A DNA stretch of 11,192 bases from Saccoglossus kowalevskii (GCF_000003605.2 NW_003155237.1:580589-591780), one strand, 5' to 3'. Shown: positions 1-8,232, counted from the first letter of the stretch. Numbers and translations: made by a program. The notes: generated from the letters alone by a model not told the origin.

Positions 1-314
1 CGAGATTTTTGTGTTCGTTTTTATTTGAAACTTCGTTTATTTAGAATATATTTTCGTTACCAATAAAATAAAAATCTCTCAGTCAATCAGAAACCCGGAT
101 TCATGCCTTTGAGGAAGGTCCCGTTTGAACGCTCACATCGTTTTTTTTTTCGTTTGGGGGAAAACTAAAACTGGTCGCAATTTTCGAATAAGAATGAGTC
201 GGCAATTTTTAGTGGAGTCGAAAATTTGGAGGTAAATAAAACACCGAAACCCGGCAAATAAATAGGCGGCCAAATTTTTAGAGGGTTCGAAATTTTGGAG
301 TTTTCACGGTGCTA
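1..314. mobile_element. Right part of a truncated TIR/MITE-like element in SNW1 first intron
   Basis: The stretch ends cacggtgc followed by TA (313-314). Read from the opposite strand it begins TA then GCACCGTGAAAACTCC, which looks like a transposon terminus beside a TA target. Two imperfect direct copies of a ~36 bp motif (199-234 and 266-302; core cggcnaatttttag ... tcgaaantttggag) sit just inside that end. The other terminus would be upstream of the window, so the inverted repeat cannot be confirmed. Confidence 0.4.
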
Positions 315-640
315 ATTATTCCATTTCAATGAAACTTAGTACAAAGATGCTCTAGGACAATGTACAAACCTAATTAGTTTGGGGTAAAAATCTGTTCATA
401 TTAATTCCCTAATAAGCATAATAATTCATAATTTTTTGGTTCTAATCACATTTCAATTAAACTTGGAGACATAGATTTTCTGTTACATTGCGCAGACCTC
501 ATTAGTTTTACACTCAAATCTGGTCATATTAATTTTCTGATTTGCATAATTAGTTTTCAGCTAAGTAATTTCGAATTATATTTAATGTGTCTCCAATACT
601 CTCAGCACATGGGAGTTCTTTCTAAGCTTTCTTTGATTTT
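315..640 (+). repeat. Tandem-monomer element, family 1, 3' part (intron copy)
   Basis: Two and a bit monomers recognisable by atttcaatgaaactt, then tagatgctctaggac, cagacc, catattaatt and tgcataatta. They end in a unique tail at 586-640. The same two last monomers and tail occur in the intergenic copy at about 7895-8232. The tail is identical over 55 bp in the two copies, so this is an interspersed element with a fixed 3' end and not simple satellite. Confidence 0.8.
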
Positions 641-757
641 TTGTTAAGTTTGAATGTGATCACTTGAAACAAGTATGCGAAATGGCACAGCCGATCACCA
701 TAGTGATAGTCCCTAATTTTCGACTTGTTTTTAAAATCCTCATGTATTCTCTACTAG

Positions 758-925
758 GACTTTGGCGATGGAGGTGCATATCCAGAGATTACTGTTGCAC
801 AGCATCCACTGGACATGGGAAAGAAAAAGAAAATCGGTTCATCTAATGTTATCGCAAAAACTGTAGATGCTGAGGGAAAGCTGAAATATGATGCAATCGC
901 CAGACATGGTCACGGTAAAGATAAG
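758..925 (+). CDS. SNW1: SNW1 coding exon a (first in window)
   Basis: This exon encodes 56 residues, from DFGDGGAYPEI to HGHGKDK, in phase 0 at both ends. The acceptor is ctactag before position 758 and the donor is gtaagc after 925. It matches human SNW1 from about residue 57. The human region of about residues 59-129, which begins here, is reported to bind the cyclophilin PPIL1. The conserved lysine run after the DMG motif is present. A Met lies inside the exon (in GHPLDMG-like context), but homology continues upstream of it, so it is not the start codon. Confidence 0.96.
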
Positions 926-3900
926 GTAAGCTATGTTGCATGGTTTGCTGAAACAATTATTTTTCTTCAACCACTATTATATTTACATCATTGTTTACAT
1001 CTCCTATTATTGTAGGTTGTTTATTCAAAGTTTACTGACCTCCTTCCCAAACACATAACAAATGAAGATGATCCCGAATTACAGAAGCCGGATGATGAAG
1101 AAATTCAAGAGGTGAGTTCATACTCAAGGTATTCTTGTGCAACAGACGTGCAGTAATGTCCAGTTAGGAAAACAAAAAGTAATTTTGATTTATAAAACTC
1201 GTGAACTTATCATGAGCCTGAGTTTATTTGTAAACATGGCGTCAGAACATGGTGTGCTTAAAAAACAACTCATCTTACACTGAGTGTTCTGTATATGGAC
1301 ATAATAGACTTTTAATCTTATTTCTTTACACATAACGTTCATCTGATTTGACATATCATTACAGTCTGTGAAGTAGTGGAACATGATATTCATGAAAATA
1401 ATGTACAGTGTTCATGCTTTTATTTTACTCTTAGACAACAGAGAAAACCAGAAAAGCTCTTGAAAAAATGGTGCAGAGTAAAATATCAGCTGCGATGCCA
1501 GTGAGGCATGCAGAAAAACAGGCACCAGCCCAATATATAAGGTAGGAGTCACTATGAAATGATATGATTGTTGGGTGTAGAAATTATTTTCATACAGCAT
1601 ACACACCACATTACAAGTGAAAAGAACTTTCATACCCCCACAAATGTCAGGGTCATGTTATAAGATTCCTTTCAGTGAGTTTAAAAAAATTGTAACTACC
1701 GATACATAACCTTGCATCCTGTTGGCTTTCTGTAAATTTTTTATCTCATATGAGTTGGAAAACAAATTGTTTTTCAAAATCAGGTGGCCCAAAAAATATT
1801 ATAATTTTTCAAATACAGACAACTGTTTGGTTAATATTCCTTCCAACTTCAACTCTCCATAAGTATTTGACAGTCACATTTGTAGTTGCTCAACACATCT
1901 GAGCACAAACAGCAAAGTGTTCTTTACTATTTTACTGCATTGTATTCAGTACTTCTTTTCTTGTTACATACAGGTACACTCCATCCCAGCAAGGTGTTTC
2001 ATTTAATTCTGGTGCCAAGCAAAGAGTCATCAGAATGGTGGAAGTTCAGAAAGATCCAATGGAACCACCAAAATTCAAGTAAGTTGCTAAATCTTCATAT
2101 TTAGATGTGTTTTTATCAGATTGCCAATTTCTGCTACCGTAAAAACTTGATTAATTCGCGGTCTCTATTAATTCGCGGTCATGTACGTTCTATAAATCCA
2201 ACCTTGCACACATAATCTTGTATTGACATATTTTTTGTCCAAGAAAGACGTTCCTTTTCATTTAACCCCCAGTTAACTCTTCGCATCCATGGTATTTGTG
2301 AGAGTTGAAAGATTTTTTGAACAAATGACAAGTAACTATATTGATTTGTGTCAAGCTGGGTGGTCCGAATATTTAAATATCAGTGCATGAACTCTGGAGG
2401 TCATTGCCCAATGCCGCACGTAATTCAAACGCGTGGTTAAAAAAAACTAATGATCATGAAAGCAATACATTACGAAGTTGAAATATTCAGAGCCAGTACA
2501 ATATTGTAAACAAATTTGCTTAATGAGAAAAGCAGTGCACTAAGTAAACGACGTTGATATATTCAAAGCCAGTACAGAGTTGCATACAAGTTGCGTAATT
2601 ACAGTACCTTCGGATATAATAACAATTTTACTAGATTGACGCGCGGGCACTAAAGAAAAAGGTTGCTAAGGTAACGCGCCAGTTCAGTGTGTGACTTGGG
2701 GTCAAACTTCGGTCAACACACACTTGATATCAGCATCGCCGTGCAGCAAGTTTCGCAAAAAAAGTACTTGAAGTTCAATTGCATCCCAAAATGATGTCTC
2801 TGATCACTCAGTTGTCGCAGCGTGTGTTGTGTCATGTCCGTGATGCACCCTGTTTCGTCTTTGGCTTGATTTTCCTTAGTACATGTTCTTGTTCACGTAA
2901 AATGCGACCTCTCACCAATGTATTGAAACACTTTGAATTTATACTTTGCATGATTATATTTGGTCAATGCGAAACATTATTTTTTCTAAACATTTTTATC
3001 AACGCAGGGTTATTTTTCCAGACAAGATGGGCTTCGTAATATCTGCCATAACATCGCCCGGGCGATGTCTAGAAAAAAAAAAGGCAGTGCAGCCAGACGG
3101 CTACTTTGTAGCCACGTGTTCATTGTTTGTTTGTGTACAGAGTGACCTTTACCATTTCAATGTTTCATTTGAAGTGTAACATGGTCCGTGGTCCTTGACG
3201 CAGTGCGTGTTCTCTGTCCGACTACACGCCATGAATGTCACTGACTAGCCACGAGTCTCAGAGGCACTAAAAAAACGTCCTGTAATCCTGTTCATTGGAA
3301 AACAAAACAAATCACTAATAAATTTATGAAAACAGCTCTTTTTTGAATCGATCTAAAAGTACTCTTTTAATTCGCGCACCAAAAATCATTAATTTCCGTT
3401 TTTACGCTATTAATTTGTGCACTTGAAAAAATAATTATTTTTACTACCGCGAATTAATCGAGTTTTTACTGTATGTATGTATGTATGATAGATTGAGAGT
3501 GTACATGAATAGACATCATGTCTGTAGTACCAATTTTAATTTTACCACATCTATTCTACAGGGTTAATAAGAAGATTCCTAGAGGACCACCTTCTCCTCC
3601 AGCGCCAGTTATGCATTCACCAAACAGAAAAGTAGGTTTCTCTTGCAAATATTGGATATTTGGTATTTGCTGATGTGGTGTTAAGCAAGCATTAGAAATT
3701 CTGATACTGCTAAATTTACTTGGGATTATAGTGGTCGCTATGTTACACAAGGAGAGTGCTGTAAAATTTATGCATGTGATGTTCTAATTGTGCTTTTGTA
3801 TCTATTTATTTATCAGGTCACTGTGAAAGAACAGCAAGAATGGAAAATACCACCATGTATATCTAACTGGAAAAATGCAAAGGTTTGTTGATGACATTGT

Positions 3901-5987
3901 AACTATTGCTGATCTCAGTGTAGCTCTGACAAATACCAAACTAGAAATTCTATATGTATGTCTACCGTTACCTACATGATTTTAACATTAACTGTCCTTT
4001 ATGTGCAATTTTTTTAGGGTTACACCATTCCACTTGATAAGCGTCTTGCAGCCGATGGCAGAGGACTTCAGAGCCAACAAATTAATGAAAACTTTGCGAA
4101 ATTGGCTGAAGCATTGTATATTGCTGATAGAAAAGTAAGTTGTAAATAACAAAACATATTCCAAATCAGCATAAGAGAGTCTATTCCCTGACTTTGATTG
4201 CTGTATATTTGTACAAAATTTTACTATGCATAACTATAGTTGCATCTGATAATGATTGCAGGCTCGAGAAGCTGTGGAACTCAGGGCCCAACAAGAGAAG
4301 AAGCTTGCACAAAAACAGAAGGAAAAGCAGGAAGAGAATCTTCGTGCCTTGGCACAGAAAGCAAGAGAAGAACGAGCTGGCATTAGACGAGGAGGTGGTA
4401 AGTGTAAATTACTAGGTTTTAAATGTTGTTTGCTACTTTGTCTTCTCCTTTGCTATTTAATTTTTTTTTTCAATTCTTCAGATCATGATGATGATGTTGT
4501 TCGAGAGAGAGACAAGATTCGCGAAGAGAGACACAGGGATAGGCAACGTGAAAGAAATATTGCAAGGGCAGCTCCAGATAAAAGGTATCCATCCTTCTGT
4601 ACAAACAAAACCCAATCTACTGAAAGGTTACAAGTAGTTTTCTTGTATGATAATAACACTTTTCTTCTTGGTGTGTACTCTGACCTCAAGTATATATCTT
4701 TAATACAATATTGTAACTTCACCCAATCTAGGAACAAGCTTCAGAGAGAGCGTGAAAGAGATGTCAGTGAGAAGATTGCCTTAGGTATGCCAGGTGCTGG
4801 GGGAAGGGGAGGTGATGATGCTCAGTTTGACCAAAGATTATTCAATCAGAACAAGGTAATGAAAATGTGTTATTTGTGTCAAGCTGTAACCAGCTGTTGT
4901 ATTAATAAATTTATTGCCACTGATGTCAACCAATTATCAAGGTCAATGCTTAATTTGAGTATTTATAATATTATCAGCGGCTGTATTTTTCTGAAAATCT
5001 TTTCTTTTATTCTATATTTATATTATATTTTATTTTCAGGGAATGGACAGTGGTTTTGGTGCAGGGGAAGACGAGTCGTACAATGTGTACAGTGAACCAT
5101 GGAGAAAAGATCAGAATGTTGCCCAGTCAATTTATAGACCCAGCAAAAATATTGATAAAGACATTTACGGTGATGATTTAGAGGCACTTATGAAAAATAA
5201 AAGGTTTGTATGTTTTAATAACTTACTAAAAATGAAATATTTTACAGTGATATGAAGTTCATGTCACTTTTAATAGGATGTTGTACTAGGTATTTCTGTA
5301 GGTAAAATCTGTATTAGAAGCCGCACCCCTAATAGAAGCAGCACCCATTCTTTTTGAACAATTGAGATCCAAAAATTCACCATTTCTCTGTGTAGATGCT
5401 CTAATAAAAGCCGCATCCTCTGTTGCATTGTACCATTTTAATAGAAGCCGCAATTTTTAATACTGATTTTACCGTTATTTGGTATTCTAGAGGCCTGTAA
5501 GTTTACTCTGTCTGTTTTTTGTGTGTTTGTGTGTATGCCCCACCTAATAGCTCAAGTCATTAAATTTCAATGAAACGTGGTATATACATGTAAGGATGCT
5601 TTGGGAATAATCTGTAGATTTGAGTAATTTTGGGTTCAAATCTGTATATATTAATTATCTAATTTGCATAATTGGTTTTAGCTTGTAGCTTTTTTTGACA
5701 CCAAAAAGCTGAAACTAGGGTAAATCTGTTGGGATAGTTGTCTCTTTATCTTTTGTTAATTGTACATTTGTCATGACAGGTTTGTTCCTGGAAAAGAGTT
5801 TGAGGGTACTGACAGAACACGAAGGAGAGATGGACCTGTGCAGTTTGAGAAAGAAGAGGAAGAAGATCCTTTCGGTTTGGATAAGTTCTTGTCCCAAGCT
5901 AAAGAGGCCAGTAAAAGACCAAATGTTGGTGGTAGATCAAAGGACTATGACTATGACAGTAGAAGTAAAAAGAGGAGAGAATACTGA
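758..5987 (+). CDS. SNW1: SNW1 (SKIP/Prp45), 12 coding exons, 5' end outside window
   Basis: SNW domain-containing protein 1 is a nuclear protein of the activated spliceosome (yeast Prp45) and a transcription co-regulator for nuclear receptors and Notch/CBF1. Exons: 758-925, 1016-1111, 1435-1541, 1974-2078, 3562-3631, 3817-3882, 4018-4134, 4262-4397, 4482-4584, 4732-4855, 5040-5203, 5780-5987. They total 1464 nt, in frame, giving 487 residues and a TGA stop; every intron is GT–AG. From the first codon here (DFGDGG) the product aligns with human SNW1 (536 aa) almost without gaps. Only the N-terminal ~56 residues, including the conserved PPPYG region, are missing, and they must lie on exons upstream of the window. 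Landmarks in the partial protein: DMGKKKK at ~19-25, the SNW domain from about residue 118 to 281 with the family signature SNWKN at 198-202, a charged helical stretch at 244-320, and a basic KKRREY tail that may serve as nuclear localisation signal. The identification is very secure; the organism is not. Confidence 0.97.
1016..1111 (+). CDS. SNW1: SNW1 coding exon b
   Basis: This exon encodes 32 residues, VVYSKFTDLLPKH to DDEEIQE, phase 0 at both ends. It follows a 90 bp intron with acceptor ttgtag, and its donor is gtgagt. It corresponds to the human VIYSKYTDLVPKE segment; the acidic DDP/PDDEE residues are kept. Confidence 0.95.
1112..1434 (+). other. SNW1 intron b–c, nothing recognised
   Basis: This 323 bp AT-rich intron has a gtgagt donor and a pyrimidine-rich acceptor. 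I see no repeat, RNA gene or conserved coding segment in it. Confidence 0.7.
1435..1541 (+). CDS. SNW1: SNW1 coding exon c
   Basis: This exon encodes TTEKTRKALEKMV through APAQYI and the first two bases of an Arg codon (phase 2 exit). The acceptor is ctcttag and the donor gtagga. The AAMPVR and APAQYI motifs are identical to human SNW1 and lead directly into the SNW domain. Confidence 0.95.
1542..1973 (+). other. SNW1 intron c–d, nothing recognised
   Basis: This 432 bp AT-rich intron has no recognisable repeat or RNA gene. The open frame starting at 1886 runs into exon d out of the SNW1 frame and is not coding. Confidence 0.7.
1974..2078 (+). CDS. SNW1: SNW1 coding exon d (start of SNW domain core)
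   Basis: The exon completes the split Arg codon and reads YTPSQQGVSFNSGAKQRV through MEPPKF, leaving in phase 2 with donor gtaagt. This is one of the most conserved stretches of the family: only three substitutions from human are seen, all conservative. The downstream intron carries a 1.33 kb transposon-like insertion. Confidence 0.96.
2137..3471. mobile_element. 1335 bp TIR element, TA-flanked, no transposase (in SNW1 intron d–e)
   Basis: The left end reads ccgtaaaaacttgattaatt then cgcgg, and the right end read on the other strand is cagtaaaaactcgattaatt then cgcgg. That makes terminal inverted repeats of ~25 bp with two mismatches. Both ends are flanked by TA (2135-2136 and 3472-3473), the target duplication of Tc1/mariner-like and some other DNA transposons. 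The TIR-internal motif attaattcgcggtc is repeated directly at the left (2150-2178), and degenerate versions lie near the right end (about 3368-3420). The longest internal open frames (2779-3039 and 2946-3179) show no transposase features, so it is non-autonomous. The right TA lies in a GTAT microsatellite (3471-3488), so the exact right edge is slightly ambiguous. Confidence 0.8.
3471..3488 (+). repeat. (GTAT)n microsatellite
   Basis: About 4.5 copies of GTAT lie directly at the right end of the TIR element in SNW1 intron d–e. Confidence 0.85.
3562..3631 (+). CDS. SNW1: SNW1 coding exon e (proline-rich SP motifs)
   Basis: The exon completes a Lys codon and encodes VNKKIPRGPPSPPAPVMHSP followed by NRK. 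The acceptor is ttctacag and the donor gtaggt. The two Ser-Pro sites in this stretch correspond to known phosphorylated serines of human SNW1 (near residues 224 and 232), so the phosphosites appear conserved. Confidence 0.95.
3817..3882 (+). CDS. SNW1: SNW1 coding exon f (SNWKN signature)
   Basis: This 66 bp phase-0 exon encodes 22 residues, VTVKEQQEWKIPPC followed by ISNWKNAK. It contains the SNWKN motif that names the family. It differs from human at only the first residue (Val for Met). The donor is the weaker gtttgt. Confidence 0.96.
4018..4134 (+). CDS. SNW1: SNW1 coding exon g
   Basis: This exon encodes 39 residues, GYTIPLDKRLAADGRGLQ through LYIADRK, phase 0 at both ends. The acceptor is ttttttag and the donor gtaagt. 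It differs from human only in the short SQQ segment (human TVH) after GRGLQ. Confidence 0.96.
4262..4397 (+). CDS. SNW1: SNW1 coding exon h (charged helix)
   Basis: This exon encodes AREAVELRAQQEKKLAQK through EERAGIRRGG, then a phase-1 exit with donor gtaagt. It is a long Glu/Lys/Gln-rich helix closing the SNW domain. The end (IRRGGG) differs from the human IKTHVEKED segment, so it is the variable linker of the family. The reading frame also continues into the intron as far as 5095, but that extension is not coding. Confidence 0.94.
4482..4584 (+). CDS. SNW1: SNW1 coding exon i (Arg/Glu/Asp-rich)
   Basis: The exon completes an Asp codon and encodes HDDDVVRERDKIREERHRDR through ARAAPDK, leaving in phase 2 with donor gtatcc. 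The RERD/RDRQRER composition is typical of splicing factors, and the end matches human SRAAPDKR. The acidic HDDDVV start replaces the human EKEDGEA. Confidence 0.94.
4732..4855 (+). CDS. SNW1: SNW1 coding exon j (glycine-rich variable segment)
   Basis: The exon completes an Arg codon and encodes NKLQRERERDVSEKIALG, then MPGAGGRGGDDA, then QFDQRLFNQNK. The flanking blocks match human SNW1 closely, while the middle is glycine-rich where human has a PNPRTSNE-type stretch. The acceptor is aatctag and the donor gtaatg. Confidence 0.95.
5040..5203 (+). CDS. SNW1: SNW1 coding exon k
   Basis: This exon encodes GMDSGFGAGEDESYNVYS through SIYRPSKNIDKDIYGDDL and EALMKNK, with a phase-2 exit and donor gtttgt. 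The C-terminal conserved block of metazoan SNW1 (GEDExYNVY, SIYRPSKN, YGDDLEA) is intact. Confidence 0.96.
5301..5473. mobile_element. 173 bp MITE-like element in last SNW1 intron
   Basis: The 16 bp ends ggtaaaatctgtatta (5301-5316) and, inverted, ggtaaaatcagtatta (5458-5473) differ at one base. Inside are four direct copies of a motif close to taatagaagccgcacc, at about 5313, 5330, 5402 and 5436. TA precedes the left end, but no clear duplication follows the right end, so the target site is unresolved. Confidence 0.65.
5546..5700 (+). repeat. Solo monomer of family 1 repeat in last SNW1 intron
   Basis: One unit is recognisable by the order tcaag, atttcaatgaaac, ggatgctttggg, aaatctgtatatattaatta and tctaatttgcataatt. 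It is preceded by a TGTG-rich leader (about 5510-5540) similar in position to the leader of the intergenic array. A small imperfect hairpin (about 5672-5716) follows. Confidence 0.7.
5780..5987 (+). CDS. SNW1: SNW1 terminal coding exon and stop
   Basis: The exon completes an Arg codon and encodes FVPGKEFEGTDRTRRRDG, then PVQFEKEEEEDPFGLDKF, then a Ser/Lys/Tyr/Asp-rich end finishing SKKRREY and TGA (5985-5987). Human ends in a comparable GKKRRKE tail. Compared with human, an extra KEEEE acidic run precedes DPFGLDKF. Confidence 0.96.
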
Positions 5988-6570
5988 GAGATTCTTGATT
6001 TTCTATCTGGAATACAAACTTTTTTTAACCACTGCCCAAATAATGAAAGATGTGTTAAGTTCATCATAAAGTGTTGTAGGTTAAATGGTGGTAATTAATA
6101 TATAACATTCTTAAGAAGACTCACTGGTATTATGTGATCATTGCAGTAAATTTAGATCTGTATTTGGAGACGTGTCCATCTTTATAGTGCTGATTTAACT
6201 GATTGGATAGGTGTCAGTATACAGGGCATGGTATGATTTGTCGCGTAAAGTATTACTAAAACCCAAGTTGGTTTGATTGCAGTGTTAGAAGATCAGTCTT
6301 ATTCTTTGCAATTGGTATTGAAAGCAGCCCCCCATTGCACATTTGTATGATCACAAGCAATTGACCTGGTTATAGTAGACATTGTATTCCTCCATGCACA
6401 TGTGTGTACAGCATTATTTGGGTAAAGTACATTGAGGCACGATAACTGCAGTAAATCTCACTAGGTCCAGGGTGTATGACCTGTGATTTGAGTCATTTGT
6501 GACAATTTTCTGTTTTTATAATAAAAACAATCATATTTTTTTCAAATAAATTTTCAGAGAACATTTATGT
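5988..6570 (+). other. SNW1: SNW1 3' untranslated region (end approximate)
   Basis: About 580 bp of non-coding AT-rich sequence follow the SNW1 stop. No mobile element or long open frame is visible. The end is set by the poly(A) signals at 6520 and 6545 and the GT-rich stretch after them, and is approximate. Confidence 0.6.
6520..6550 (+). terminator. SNW1 poly(A) signals
   Basis: Two canonical AATAAA hexamers occur at 6520-6525 and 6545-6550. A GT-rich element (about 6583-6605) lies 33-55 nt downstream of the second, the expected place for a downstream cleavage element. Cleavage would fall near 6562-6580. A weaker ATTAAA occurs at 6607. Confidence 0.65.
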
Positions 6571-6950
6571 TCTTGATACAAGTATATTGTGTTGTTCTGT
6601 TATTCTATTAAAGGATGGGTATTTTGTTTCAGTGGGAATCATGACCTCTATCATTTTGCCTACGTTGAAAAGCTATAGCATGCCTTCCTTATAGTGACTC
6701 TGAAAAATCATTTGTCTCAATACCAAACGTTTGCATCTAGTCTCTGATCATTAAAAGAACAGACTTTGGAACGTGGCATGTTTGATTAATTAAGCTTAAA
6801 CAAATGCAAATTTAGTGCAAGATGTTTGCAGAAAGTTGATGACTATTCTCCATACAAAAAGTTCTATGACTGTCAAAATATATTAAGTTCATACAGGTTA
6901 CATACGAACATTAACAACATTAAAATCAATGGTACCGGTAGTCTTTGCAG

Positions 6951-8232
6951 TTAGTGCGTCTGTATGTTCGCATGTCAGTCTTTTCCACTGATATCTCAAG
7001 AACCATGCATCTGTTTTTGATGAAACTTTGTGCATAGATGCTCTGGACTAATGCGCAGATTTGATTAGGTTAATTACCTGATTTGCATGATAATTAGCTA
7101 ATTTTTAGCTATTACTTGACTATTCCACTACCGTAATATCTAAACAACTACTGTAGAATAATTTATTTTCGCTGAAGGGATGATTACGTGAAAATAAAAT
7201 CCAGCGAATATACTTTGTTTTCCTATATTTCACATTAAACTCATCAAAAATCAGTGAAAATAAATTCCATACAATATGCCCAAAAAGCCTTTTAAGCGAA
7301 AATTAATTCCAGCGAAAATAAAGTATTCCACAGTAGTTGGTTTTTGATAAAACTTGGTTTGTAGATGCTCTGAACTAATGTCAGGTTTTGGGTGAAAATC
7401 TGCATATCAATTATCTAATTTGCATAATGATTAGTCAATTTTTCGGCTTTTCCACTGATATCTCGACTACTAATTACCACATTTCAATGAAACTTGGTAT
7501 CTAGATGTCATAAGACACTGCAAGGACCTGACAGTTTTTAGGGCAATATCAGTACATGTTAATTACCTAATTAGCATAATTAATTTTCAGCTTTTGATAT
7601 TTCAAGTAGTAAGCATTACATTTCCAGGAAACTTGGTACATAGATACTCTAGGACTATGCACAGATCGATTGTTTTGGAATAAATATTTGTGCATATTAA
7701 TCAGCTAACTTGCATAATTAGGGAATTTCGGCTTTTCCACCGATATCTCAAGTACTAATCACATTCCAATAAAACTTAGTACATAGATCCTCTAGGACTG
7801 CAGAAACCTGATTAGTTTTTGGGGAAATAAATGTGCATATTAATTACCTAATTTGCATAATTACTGAATTTTCAGCTTTTCCACTGATATCTCGAGTACT
7901 CATATTTCAATCAAACTTTGTACATAGATGCTCTAGGCCAATGTACAAATCTTAGTTTTGGGTTAAAATCTGTTCATATTAATTCCCTAATTAGCATAAT
8001 AATTCATGTTTGGTTCTAATCATATTTCAATGAAACTTGGTACATAGATTGTCTGTTACATTGTGCAGACCACATTAGTTTTACACTCAAATTTGTTCAT
8101 ATTAATTTCCTGATTTCCATAGTTTTCAACTTAACCATCAATATCTCAAGTACAAATAATTTTGAAATAATTTTTACTGTGTCTCCAATACTCTCAGCAC
8201 ATGGGAGTTCTTTCTAAGCTTTCTTTGATTTT
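6951..8232 (+). repeat. Intergenic tandem-monomer element, family 1 (period about 137–146 bp)
   Basis: About eight imperfect monomers. Starts of the gatatctc motif fall at about 6990, 7135, 7457, 7596, 7742 and 7886; the 322 bp gap between the second and third shrinks to 137 when the nested MITE is removed. Each unit carries gatatctcaagtacta, atttcaatgaaacttgg, tagatgctctaggac, cagacctgattag and taatttgcataatta in that order. The array starts with a GT-rich leader (6951-6979, tagtgcgtctgtatgttcgc) and ends with a non-repeated tail (8178-8232) identical to 586-640. Confidence 0.85.
7151..7333. mobile_element. 183 bp MITE nested in the family 1 array
   Basis: The left end is ctgtagaataatttattttc then gctg. 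The right end, inverted, is ctgtggaatactttattttc then gctgg. The TIRs are thus ~25 bp with two mismatches. TA flanks both sides (7149-7150 and 7334-7335). Removing the element plus one TA restores a monomer of normal length, so the surrounding array acts as a built-in empty site. Subterminal gcgaaaataaattcc-type motifs repeat several times inside. There is no coding capacity. Confidence 0.85.

Noticed and set aside
1-757. Search for the SNW1 N-terminal exon in the first intron sequence
   Set aside because: No stretch encodes the conserved PPPYG...GWIPR segment or a plausible initiation exon; the region is repeats.
815-1015. Possible short gene starting at the internal Met of exon a
   Set aside because: It is SNW1 exon a read through its gtaagc donor into the intron. 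Homology to SNW1 continues upstream of the Met and resumes in the next exon.
2779-3179. Two overlapping open frames (86 and 77 codons) inside the TIR element
   Set aside because: They have no transposase motif, no catalytic acidic pattern and a hydrophobic/Cys-rich composition that looks like chance translation.
4483-4737. Minus-strand open frame of 84 codons
   Set aside because: It is antisense to exon i and the following intron; the Ser/Leu-rich product is the mirror of the Arg/Glu-rich exon.
4256-5095. A 279-codon open frame across several SNW1 exons
   Set aside because: It includes low-complexity intron translations between true exons. Spliced exons h, i and j with GT–AG borders explain the homology exactly.
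6607-6612. ATTAAA as the main SNW1 poly(A) signal
   Set aside because: Two canonical AATAAA hexamers lie earlier, and the GT-rich element is upstream of this site, fitting the earlier signals better.
6951-8232. CRISPR-like array
   Set aside because: The ~140 bp units are contiguous and imperfect, with no alternation of identical repeats and unique spacers, and the context is eukaryotic.
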